Assembly: GCA_964393405.1 (NCBI GenBank)
Contig: CAYMTR010000002.1
Span: forward strand, 1 to 64,000
Origin: CAYMTR01 sp964393405
GTDB taxonomy: Bacteria; Bacteroidota; Bacteroidia; Bacteroidales; Prolixibacteraceae
Length of the DNA: 64,000 nucleotides
Direction: 5' to 3'
The notes below the pieces were generated by a model. That model saw nothing but the letters and a program-made list of their open reading frames with translations, was not told the origin of the DNA and searched no databases. The translations under genes and the position numbers were made by a program. Positions 7,227 to 14,683 of this stretch are shown piece by piece; position 1 is the first letter of the stretch; each line of letters opens with the position of its first letter.

Positions 7227-8084
7227 ATGAAAATAGCAGTAGCAAGCGGGAAAGGGGGTACAGGTAAAACATTTGTATCGACCAACCTTTTCAATGTAGC
7301 CAGAATGGAAGGAATACCAGTTACAATAGTTGATTGTGATGCGGAAGAGCCAAATGTCTCTGAATTTATAGGTGGTAAAACTGATAATCTGAAATCAATT
7401 TTTCAAAAGATACCTATCATTAACTCAAATATTTGTACTTTCTGTGGTAAATGCCAAGAATATTGCAATTATCATGCAATTATTTGTATTCCTCAGGCAC
7501 AAACAATAAAAGTTATTGAAGACTTATGTCATGATTGTGGTGCATGTATTGTAGCATGTGAAGCAAACGCTATTACAAAAAAAGATAAACTGGTTGGAAT
7601 AATAAAAACCATAAAGATAGATGAAGGAGCGACTTTGATTGAATCATGTTCAGAAATTGGAGTATATTCTCCGGTTCCTGTAATAAAAAAAGCAATAAAA
7701 GAGGCTGATGAAAAAGATTTAATTTTTCTTGATTCACCTCCGGGTATATCATGCCCATTTATTGCAACAGTTGAAGATGCCGATTATGTTGTATTAGTAA
7801 CTGAACCTACTCCATTTGGATTAAATGATCTTAAACTATCTGCAGAAACCCTTCAGGAAATTAAAAAACCTTTTGGTGTAATAATAAATCGTTCCGGTAT
7901 TGGGAACGGAGAAGTATACAAATGGCTTAATGAAAAAAACATTACACTTTTAATGGAAATACCTTTTGACAAAGAAATTGCAAAAGTGTATTCAAATGGA
8001 AAACTATTGTCAGAAGAAAGTCGGGAATACAAAATGAGATTTTTAGAATTACTGGAAAATATCAACCAACAATCCAAGAAATGA
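7227..8084 (+). CDS. MinD-superfamily P-loop ATPase with inserted 2[4Fe-4S] ferredoxin domain (1)
   Basis: This 285-residue protein has a deviant Walker A (GKGGTGKT, residues 8-15) and IVDCDAEEPN in the switch/Walker region. An inserted ferredoxin domain carries two CxxCxxCxxxC motifs (CTFCGKCQEYC and CHDCGACIVAC, about residues 70-115), followed by FLDSPPGISCP, the Walker B region. This is the Mrp/NBP35-like ATPase-ferredoxin architecture found beside NifX-like genes, matching the ORP-complex ATPases of Desulfovibrio. It could couple ATP hydrolysis to building or loading a metal-sulfur cluster. It overlaps the next gene by 4 bp. The ATG at 7227 is chosen over a TTG two codons upstream. Confidence 0.92.
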   Translation: MKIAVASGKGGTGKTFVSTNLFNVARMEGIPVTIVDCDAEEPNVSEFIGGKTDNLKSIFQKIPIINSNICTFCGKCQEYCNYHAIICIPQAQTIKVIEDLCHDCGACIVACEANAITKKDKLVGIIKTIKIDEGATLIESCSEIGVYSPVPVIKKAIKEADEKDLIFLDSPPGISCPFIATVEDADYVVLVTEPTPFGLNDLKLSAETLQEIKKPFGVIINRSGIGNGEVYKWLNEKNITLLMEIPFDKEIAKVYSNGKLLSEESREYKMRFLELLENINQQSKK

Positions 8085-8941
8085 AAGAAATAGTAATTCT
8101 CAGCGGAAAAGGAGGAACAGGTAAGACAAGTTTGAGTGCTGCATTTGCTACATTAGAAAAGAATATTGTTGTTGCTGATTGCGATGTAGATGCGGCAAAT
8201 CTATATCTGGTATTACAACCAGAAGACACACATATTGAAAATTTTCTTACTGGTCATAAAGCAAAGATTGATTACACTAAATGCACTAATTGTGGTTTAT
8301 GTATTAACTATTGTCGCTTTGATGCAATCTCCTTAATTGATGACAAAGTAAACATTTCAGAAATTTCATGTGATGGATGCATACTATGTTCACGAATATG
8401 TCCAACACAAGCAATAAGCATGATACCAAATAACAAAAGTCAATGGTTTTCAGGAACTTTCAGAAACGGATACATGATTCATGCACGTTTATATCCAGGA
8501 GAAGAAAATTCTGGCAAACTAGTAAATGTCGTCAGGGAGCAAACAAGAATAATTGCAGCAGAAAAAGAGATTGATAAAATACTAATAGACGGTCCCCCAG
8601 GAACAGGATGTCCGGTAATATCTTCAATTACAGGAACAAACCAAGTAATACTTGTAACAGAACCCTCAATGTCGGGATTTCACGATTTGCAGAGGATTAA
8701 TGAGCTTGTATCAAAATTCAGGATCGAATCCTTTGTTGTAATAAACAAATACGACTTAAACATAGAAATGTCACAAAAAATTGAAGACTGGTGTTCACAG
8801 ATAAACATACCTCTTATAGGAAAAATTCAATTTGATCCTCAGATAGTTGAGGCAATGATAAATTGCAAAAGCATTGTTGAGTGGAATCCGGAGTCGGAGA
8901 CTGTTAAAGAAATAAAAAGCATATGGGCAAGAATAAATTGA
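8081..8941 (+). CDS. MinD-superfamily P-loop ATPase with inserted 2[4Fe-4S] ferredoxin domain (2)
   Basis: This 286-residue paralogue of the preceding gene overlaps it (ATGA). It has Walker A GKGGTGKT (residues 9-16), VADCDVDAAN, ferredoxin motifs CTNCGLCINYC and CDGCILCSRIC (about residues 67-107), and LIDGPPGTGCP. Two such ATPases in tandem are the rule in this module, and the Desulfovibrio ORP complex also contains two; the pair probably forms a heterodimer. The last gene of the recognisable ORP-like core is this one. Confidence 0.92.
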   Translation: MKEIVILSGKGGTGKTSLSAAFATLEKNIVVADCDVDAANLYLVLQPEDTHIENFLTGHKAKIDYTKCTNCGLCINYCRFDAISLIDDKVNISEISCDGCILCSRICPTQAISMIPNNKSQWFSGTFRNGYMIHARLYPGEENSGKLVNVVREQTRIIAAEKEIDKILIDGPPGTGCPVISSITGTNQVILVTEPSMSGFHDLQRINELVSKFRIESFVVINKYDLNIEMSQKIEDWCSQINIPLIGKIQFDPQIVEAMINCKSIVEWNPESETVKEIKSIWARIN

Positions 8942-8965
8942 ATAAAATAAATAGGATTGTATTAT

Positions 8966-9130
8966 ATGGATAAACAAAAAAAAATAGAAAAGACACAAAT
9001 TCACTTTACTGAAAATATGTGCCGTAGTTGTGATGAAGGAAAGATAAACGACATTTTAAAGAATCAGTCTGTTAAAGAAGGTTTTGATCAACTGATTGAT
9101 GGAATTGAAAATCAATTAAAAAATGATTAA
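8966..9130 (+). CDS. Small hypothetical protein (54 aa) with CxxC
   Basis: An ORF of 54 codons lies in the 180-bp gap between the second MinD-type ATPase and the thioesterase. Its stop codon overlaps the start of the thioesterase gene by 8 bp, which supports real, coupled translation. The product is hydrophilic, starts MDKQKKIEK, has one CRSC pair (residues 19-22) and an acidic helical C-terminal half (GFDQLIDGIENQL). I do not recognise a family. With no signal peptide it should be cytosolic. The CxxC could bind a metal or act as a thiol; nothing else supports a function. Confidence 0.6.
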   Translation: MDKQKKIEKTQIHFTENMCRSCDEGKINDILKNQSVKEGFDQLIDGIENQLKND

Positions 9131-9527
9131 ACATGAATATACTTTCAGGGTTATGTATCCTGATACAGATCAAATGGGGACAGTTCATCACTCTAACTAT
9201 TTAAAATACTACGAAACTGCTCGTTGGGAATTATTCAGAAGTATTGATATACCCTATAAATCGATAGAAGATGCCGGTTATATGCTACCGGTAATAAAAA
9301 TGAATTCGCATTTTAAGAAAACAGTTGAATATGATTCATTACTCACAATGAAAACTATATTATGTTTGGTAAAGGGAGTACGAATATATTTTTCTTACAG
9401 ACTGTTCAATGAACAAAACGAATTGATAAATGAAGGTGAAACTGAACTTGCATTTGTCAAAAAGGAAAATTGGAAACCTTGTAGTCCTCCTGATTTTGTA
9501 ATAAAAGCAATTGAAAAACATATTTAA
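9123..9527 (+). CDS. Hotdog-fold acyl-CoA thioesterase (YbgC/4HBT family)
   Basis: This is a 134-residue protein with the 4HBT signature near the N-terminus: RVMYPDTDQMGTVHHSNYLKYYETARWELF. The Asp of YPDTDQMG is the catalytic acid/base in YbgC-type enzymes, which cleave short-chain or aromatic acyl-CoA esters. The length is normal for the family. It overlaps the 54-residue gene and is followed 11 bp later by a CoA-disulfide-reductase-like gene, so both neighbours could act on CoA thiols. The substrate cannot be told from sequence. Cytosolic. Confidence 0.88.
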   Translation: MIKHEYTFRVMYPDTDQMGTVHHSNYLKYYETARWELFRSIDIPYKSIEDAGYMLPVIKMNSHFKKTVEYDSLLTMKTILCLVKGVRIYFSYRLFNEQNELINEGETELAFVKKENWKPCSPPDFVIKAIEKHI

Positions 9528-9538
9528 AATTCCAGCCA

Positions 9539-11233
9539 ATGAGTACAAAGAAAATTATTGTAATCGGAGGATCAGCTGCCGGTCCTAAAGCTGCTTCAAA
9601 AGCACGCCGCATGGATGAAAATGCTGAAGTTACTATTTATCAGAAAGCATCAGACCTTTCTATGGCATCTTGTGGATATCCATATTATGTTGGAGGATTT
9701 TTCGATGACCGCAATCAGCTTTTATGCTCACCCGCAGGAGTAGTTCGCGACTCAAGGTTTTTTTGGAATGCAAAGAAAATAACTACAATAATCAAAACTG
9801 AAGTTACCTCAATCGATAGAAACAATAAACAAATATTATTTAAAAATATAGAAACAGGAGAAATAGGTAAAGCAGAATATGATAAACTAATAATTGCAAC
9901 TGGTGCCAGACCTAGGAAACCTCCAGTTCCTGGTATAGAACTTGATGGAATTACAACACTACAGTCATTACCTGACGCAGATTATCTAAGGAAGGTTCAT
10001 GATGAAGGGAAAATAAAAAAAGCCGTTGTTATTGGTGGAGGGTTAATTGGTATTGAAACCTGCGAAGCTTTACATTTAGCTGGAATAGATATAACAATAG
10101 TAGAACTATTACCGCAACTATTGACTTTCCTCGACAAACAAATGGCAAGACTTGTTGAAAAATATATTCAAAGTAAGACAAATGTAATACTAGAGAACGG
10201 GATATCTTCCTTTGTAGGTGAAAATGGTAAACTTACAGCAGTAAAACTGCAAAATGGCACAGAAATACCTTGTGAACTTGCTGTATTAGCTATTGGGGTA
10301 ATACCTAATACTAGTCTTGCTAAAGAAGCTGGTTTAGCCATTGGTCAGACAGGAGGAATATCTGTTAATGAATATATGCAAACATCAGACCCTGATATAT
10401 ATGCCGCTGGAGACTGCATTGAAACAATAAATCTTATCTCTAATAAACCTGTACATGCTCCAATGGGTGATTTAGCCAATCTGCAAGGACGTGTTGCCGG
10501 CGAAAATGTTATATCTGGAAATGTTTCTAAATTTGAAGGAACGATACAAACTGGAATATGCAAAGTTTTCGAATACGGCGTTGGATCTACAGGATTATCA
10601 GAAAAAAATGCAAAGAAATTAGGTTTCACTGACATTGAAACAGTATTAAATTCGAGTCTTGACAAACCTGGGTTCATGCAAGGCAAATTATTAATCACAA
10701 AACTGATTGTCAATAAAATTGATGGGAAGATCTTAGGAGCTCAGGTAATTGGACCAGGGGATGTTAGCAAACAAATTGCGATTTGGGCAATGGCAATAAA
10801 AGGGAAATTTACTGTTGACGATATGAAAAATTCAGACCTCCCATATGCTCCACCCTATTCTTTAGCAATCGATCATAGCGTAGCAACAGCCCATATAATG
10901 CAAAATAAACTTAAAGGATACTTCAAAGGAATAACATCAGACCAACTAAAAGAAAAAATAAATAATAAAGAACAGATTATATTACTGGATGTTCGCAATC
11001 CTGATGAATATGAACAGATGAGACTTGGTATAGGTGAAAAATTGATACCCTTGGGACAATTGCGCTCGCGAATTGATGAATTGCCTACAGATAAAGAAAC
11101 TGAAATTATTACTTGGTGTAAAATTTCATTAAGAGGTTACGAAGCTGCACTAATCCTCCAAGCTAATGGATATAAGAATGTAAAAGTATTAGAAGGAGGA
11201 ATTATGGCTTGGCCATATAATAGGGAGAAATAA
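9539..11233 (+). CDS. CoA-disulfide reductase-type FAD enzyme fused to rhodanese
   Basis: This 564-residue pyridine nucleotide-disulfide oxidoreductase has an FAD-binding GGSAAGPKAASKARR (residues 10-24), the single active-site Cys C45 in MASCGYPYY, an NAD(P)-binding GGGLIGIE near residue 165, and a second FAD contact at YAAGDC. The last ~100 residues are a rhodanese domain (LLDVRNPDEYE; active-site Cys about 527 in WCKISLRGYEAA). This CoADR-Rhod architecture is known from CoA-disulfide and polysulfide/persulfide reductases (Npsr, Bacillus CoADR-RHD), reducing CoA persulfide or polysulfide with NAD(P)H. Here it lies in an operon with thioesterase and NifX/MinD genes, consistent with sulfane-sulfur handling. 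Confidence 0.93.
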   Translation: MSTKKIIVIGGSAAGPKAASKARRMDENAEVTIYQKASDLSMASCGYPYYVGGFFDDRNQLLCSPAGVVRDSRFFWNAKKITTIIKTEVTSIDRNNKQILFKNIETGEIGKAEYDKLIIATGARPRKPPVPGIELDGITTLQSLPDADYLRKVHDEGKIKKAVVIGGGLIGIETCEALHLAGIDITIVELLPQLLTFLDKQMARLVEKYIQSKTNVILENGISSFVGENGKLTAVKLQNGTEIPCELAVLAIGVIPNTSLAKEAGLAIGQTGGISVNEYMQTSDPDIYAAGDCIETINLISNKPVHAPMGDLANLQGRVAGENVISGNVSKFEGTIQTGICKVFEYGVGSTGLSEKNAKKLGFTDIETVLNSSLDKPGFMQGKLLITKLIVNKIDGKILGAQVIGPGDVSKQIAIWAMAIKGKFTVDDMKNSDLPYAPPYSLAIDHSVATAHIMQNKLKGYFKGITSDQLKEKINNKEQIILLDVRNPDEYEQMRLGIGEKLIPLGQLRSRIDELPTDKETEIITWCKISLRGYEAALILQANGYKNVKVLEGGIMAWPYNREK

Positions 11234-11301
11234 CTTATTTCAAAACATTAAACCTTTCAAAAACAAAATTGTTAATATGGCAGTAATTTAAAATAAAATA
11301 T

Positions 11302-11628
11302 ATGGAAGTATTATTTAACACGGGAAAAGTTCTAAATCTGGAAGAAATAGTTGAATATTCTGAAGGGGGAATAATAAGTAAGCAGATATTAAAGAATCCG
11401 GCCGGAAATCTAACACTTTTTTCATTTGATAAAGGACAGGGCCTAAGTGAGCACACAGCACCTTTTGATGCAGTAGTACAGGTACTTGACGGAGAAGCAA
11501 AAGTAACAATCGGAGGTAAACCAAGCACAGTAAAAAAAGGTGAAACCATAATAATGCCTGCCAACATATCTCATGCAATACTTGCAGATGAAAAGTTTAA
11601 GATGCTTCTTACAATGATACGAGGTTAA
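11302..11628 (+). CDS. Small cupin-domain protein
   Basis: This is a 108-residue single-domain cupin_2 protein. Motif 1 is degenerate (GLSEHTAPFDAVVQVLDGEAKVTIGG) and motif 2 is PANISHAIL, giving His ligands at about residues 54 and 93. Glu or Gln at the other usual metal positions is not evident, so metal binding is uncertain. It follows the CoADR-rhodanese gene by about 70 bp and looks like the last gene of the operon. Small cupins of this type often accompany anaerobic redox or oxidative-stress genes in Bacteroidota; the substrate is unknown. Confidence 0.85.
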   Translation: MEVLFNTGKVLNLEEIVEYSEGGIISKQILKNPAGNLTLFSFDKGQGLSEHTAPFDAVVQVLDGEAKVTIGGKPSTVKKGETIIMPANISHAILADEKFKMLLTMIRG

Positions 11629-11667
11629 ATATTGAGAGAATGAAGAATAATACAAATATTGTATTGA

Positions 11668-12406
11668 TTATTTTATAATTATCTTATTAAAATATTCTCC
11701 TTCATTACAGTTTACTGTTACCAAATAAACACCTTTTGGTAGATCTGAAATATCAGCTTTAAATAAAGATTTACCAAAAGTTGTTTTGCTAAATACTAAA
11801 TCTCCAAAAATGTTAAAAATTCTGATTAATGAAGTACCCTCAATATCTGAAACATCAATTGTAAATCGACCTTCATTAGGATTAGGAAAAACATTAATAT
11901 TATTTTTTTAGTAATTTCAACGTTTTCAGTATTGCTTTTATAAAACTAAAATTGTTCCCCTCCAGAATTGAAAACATAATTTAGAGATTTGCACACCAGT
12001 TGTTACTAAAATGTAAAGTTCAACAAAATCTGTTGATCCATAGCAACCCAAATAACCAACATTTTTATCGTTACTATCTAAAAAGTTATACGGCTAGACA
12101 ACATATCAATATCATAACTTGAAGTTCCGGCTTTATACTTAATTCTACATTTTAAAAACCTAACATCTTGATTAATTAAAAAAGGGTCAATAGGCAAAAT
12201 ACTATACAGACTATCTACAAGTACCTGCATATACTTTTCACCAGCTATATCTATAATTTCCATTCCGCTCGGAAGAGCAGAAGGATCAACTTTTGCAGGA
12301 TCAAAGACAGTCTCACTTCCTTCAGGTTCATAAACAGTGAATTGAGAAAAAGAATCAACAGAAAATAAAAAAAGAAGAAAGCCAAAATGATAAATGACCT
12401 TTTCAT
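11668..12406 (-). pseudogene. Decayed T9SS-secreted protein gene
   Basis: On the minus strand an ATG at 12406 opens a signal peptide (MKRSFIILAFFFF) that goes out of frame in an A7 run (12367-12373). The body then continues in another frame (SFSQFTVYEPEGSETVFDP... to DMLSSRI), shifts again near 12080-12095 (into NFLDSNDKNVGYLGCYGS), and again near 11990-11995. It meets an in-frame TAG (11946-11948) and shifts once more in a T7 run (11903-11909). It ends with an intact T9SS type A tail (NINVFPNPNEGRF...KGVYLVTV) and stop at 11668-11670. At least four frameshifts and one nonsense codon indicate a dead gene. Neighbouring genes are intact, so general sequencing error is unlikely. Confidence 0.8.
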
Positions 12407-12494
12407 GATAGCAAATTAAATTGGTTGACAAGTAAAGTTAACAATATTTTAAAAAATTTGTATTTTTATAAAAACATTCAAATCTAAACCAATT

Positions 12495-14168
12495 ATGAAA
12501 ATCTCAGTAAACAATGTTCCGATAGAAATATTCAATGGGGCTAAAGTAAAAGACGCTGTAATCAGCTATTATTCACAAGAAAATAAAAGGATGCCTAACT
12601 CTTTTCCCGAAGTTAAAGATACCTATGGAAACATTGTTGCTGAAGACGGAGAATTGAATGAAGGCAATAAGCTATTTTTAAAGATTAAAAAAAAGAAGTT
12701 GTTTTCTTTTTTAAAAGTATTCTCAATTTCCGTTGCCATTCTGTCAATGATATCAGCATGCAGCTATCAGAAAGCAAATGCAATAAACAATCAAAAAGAT
12801 AAACAGGTTATAATTCTTTCAGTCAACGACATGCATGCTGCTATTGACAACTTTCCGAAGTTCGCAAGCATCGTTGACAGTCTGCGATCATTATATCCGG
12901 ATATGTTACTTGTTGGAGCCGGAGATAATCAAACTGGTAATCCAGTTAATGACAGGTATACTGAAAAAGGATTACCGATTATTGAACTTATGAATGAAGT
13001 AGGTTTTAATTTATCTACTGTTGGCAATCATGAATTCGATGTAACAGTAAAAGGATTTAAAAACCTGATTAACAAATCAAAATTTGATTACATAAATGCC
13101 AATTTTACTGCTCCGGATTCTATGGGACTAAAAATTAATCCCTATAAAATAATTACAATGCCAAATGGGTTAAAAGTTGCGTTTCTTGGGCTTTTACATT
13201 TAAACCAGAATGGGATACCTGATAGCCATCCGAACAACGTCAAAGGAATTACATTCAGGTCACCCCATCAAACGGCTCCCGAATATATGTTTCTTAAAGA
13301 CCAGAGTGATATATTTATCCTTTTGACTCACATGGGATTTGAAGAAGATGTAAAACTTGCTAAGGCACTACCGGCTGGAGTTGATTTAATTATTGGGGGA
13401 CATTCACATACTCGTATTGCCAAAGAACAGAATATCAACAATGTGATGATAACCCAAGCTGAGAATAAATTAAAATATGCAACACTTATAAAACTAACAG
13501 TCAAAGAAGACGGGAAATTAGACCGGAAAATGGAATTAATAAATATCAGGAGCCCAAGAACAGAAAAACCATCAATACGTGCGATGGTTGACAAATACAA
13601 CGATAATCCTGAGCTCAATAAGGTAGTTTCATATTCAACTGATGATTTCACTTCATACGACCAATTAGGTTATCTCATGGCTGATGCTCTAAAATCGGCA
13701 GGAGAGACTGAAATTGCGCTTGTAAATCCAGGAGGAGTCAGAATAGACAATTTACCAAAGGGAGACATACGCGTTGTTGATGTATTAAAACTTGACCCTT
13801 TTGGTAACGAGATGATCTTTTTCAAACTTACAGGTAAGGAAATCAAGGATATGATGTTTGCCGCATACCCTATTGACGATAAAAATCCATTTTACCCTGC
13901 TGGAATCAAAATAGTTATAACTGAAGATTCAAACGGCAACCTTTCAGACGTTCAAATATTCGCTGAAAACGGTACCCCATTAAACCCTGAAAGAACATAT
14001 AACGTTGCCATGAACAGTTATATGGCAGCAGTTTACAAATATGAACATAAAGATCAAGGGCAATCGCAGTATAAAACAACAGCGGACAATATGATCGAAT
14101 ACCTCAGTCGGATAAAAAATGTTAGGAGTTACAAGGGAGAAAAAAGGATCGAATATAAAGTCAATTAA
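12495..14168 (+). CDS. 5'-nucleotidase/metallophosphatase family lipoprotein with extra N-terminal domain
   Basis: This is a 557-residue UshA-like protein. Its metallophosphatase domain contains LSVNDMHAAI (usual D-x-H-G), VGAGDNQTGN, STVGNHEFD, ILLTHMGFEED and IIGGHSHTRI; the second half is a 5_nucleotid_C domain (VNPGGVRIDNLPKGDI). Such enzymes hydrolyse nucleotides or cyclic nucleotides outside the cytoplasm. The oddity is at the front: residues 1-66 form a small folded-looking domain (MKISVNNVPIEIFNGAKVKDAV...GNKLFLKI, ubiquitin/ThiS-like pattern), and only then comes a basic-hydrophobic segment (residues 67-90) ending in a lipobox-like MISAC. A start inside would need an internal Met that is not available before the hydrophobic segment. 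The next gene follows by 11 bp. Confidence 0.88.
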   Translation: MKISVNNVPIEIFNGAKVKDAVISYYSQENKRMPNSFPEVKDTYGNIVAEDGELNEGNKLFLKIKKKKLFSFLKVFSISVAILSMISACSYQKANAINNQKDKQVIILSVNDMHAAIDNFPKFASIVDSLRSLYPDMLLVGAGDNQTGNPVNDRYTEKGLPIIELMNEVGFNLSTVGNHEFDVTVKGFKNLINKSKFDYINANFTAPDSMGLKINPYKIITMPNGLKVAFLGLLHLNQNGIPDSHPNNVKGITFRSPHQTAPEYMFLKDQSDIFILLTHMGFEEDVKLAKALPAGVDLIIGGHSHTRIAKEQNINNVMITQAENKLKYATLIKLTVKEDGKLDRKMELINIRSPRTEKPSIRAMVDKYNDNPELNKVVSYSTDDFTSYDQLGYLMADALKSAGETEIALVNPGGVRIDNLPKGDIRVVDVLKLDPFGNEMIFFKLTGKEIKDMMFAAYPIDDKNPFYPAGIKIVITEDSNGNLSDVQIFAENGTPLNPERTYNVAMNSYMAAVYKYEHKDQGQSQYKTTADNMIEYLSRIKNVRSYKGEKRIEYKVN

Positions 14169-14179
14169 ATTATAAAAAA

Positions 14180-14677
14180 ATGAAATATTTATGGTTAATT
14201 TTTGGGCTTATTCTTTCAGCAGGAATTGCTGGTTGTGAAAAGGATAGCGATGAAGAAAATTTAGAACGGAATAAAGAAATCGCTGTTGCATATGTTCATT
14301 CCTATGCCATTTCCATTGGGGAAGCCGTAATTGAAATGAAAGACGATTCAACAAGAATAAATTACATCAGGAGGGCAATTGATCTAATCAGGTTTTACCC
14401 CGACAGTTCAGGATACTTTTATGTTTATGACTATAATTGTCTGAACATTGCACATGCAAGGCAAAAAGACATACAAGGAACAAGCCTTTATGACTTTACC
14501 GACACAAAAGGCAAATATGTAATCCGTGAACTATCGAATATGGCAAAAATTGGTGGCGGATATGTTGAATTCTACTGGATTAAACCCGGTGACGAAGGAG
14601 AAAAGAAAAAGCTCGGATATGTAGAGCCTATTCCAAATACAGATTATTTTATTGGAACAGGGGTCTATCTGGAATAA
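14180..14677 (+). CDS. Stand-alone Cache-domain lipoprotein
   Basis: This 165-residue protein has a lipoprotein signal peptide (MKYLWLIFGL...AGIAGC) followed by a single Cache-type domain. Recognisable features are the long first helix (NKEIAVAYVHSYAISIGEAV), YPDSSGYFYVYDYNCLNIAHARQKDIQGTSLYDFTDTKG, and GGGYVEFYWIKPGD...YVEPIPNTDYFIGTGVY. Cache domains usually sense small molecules as part of chemoreceptors or kinases; here there is no signalling domain, so it may act as a periplasmic binding partner. It follows the 5'-nucleotidase gene by 11 bp, so the two probably form one unit. Confidence 0.8.
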   Translation: MKYLWLIFGLILSAGIAGCEKDSDEENLERNKEIAVAYVHSYAISIGEAVIEMKDDSTRINYIRRAIDLIRFYPDSSGYFYVYDYNCLNIAHARQKDIQGTSLYDFTDTKGKYVIRELSNMAKIGGGYVEFYWIKPGDEGEKKKLGYVEPIPNTDYFIGTGVYLE

Positions 14678-14683
14678 AATATC

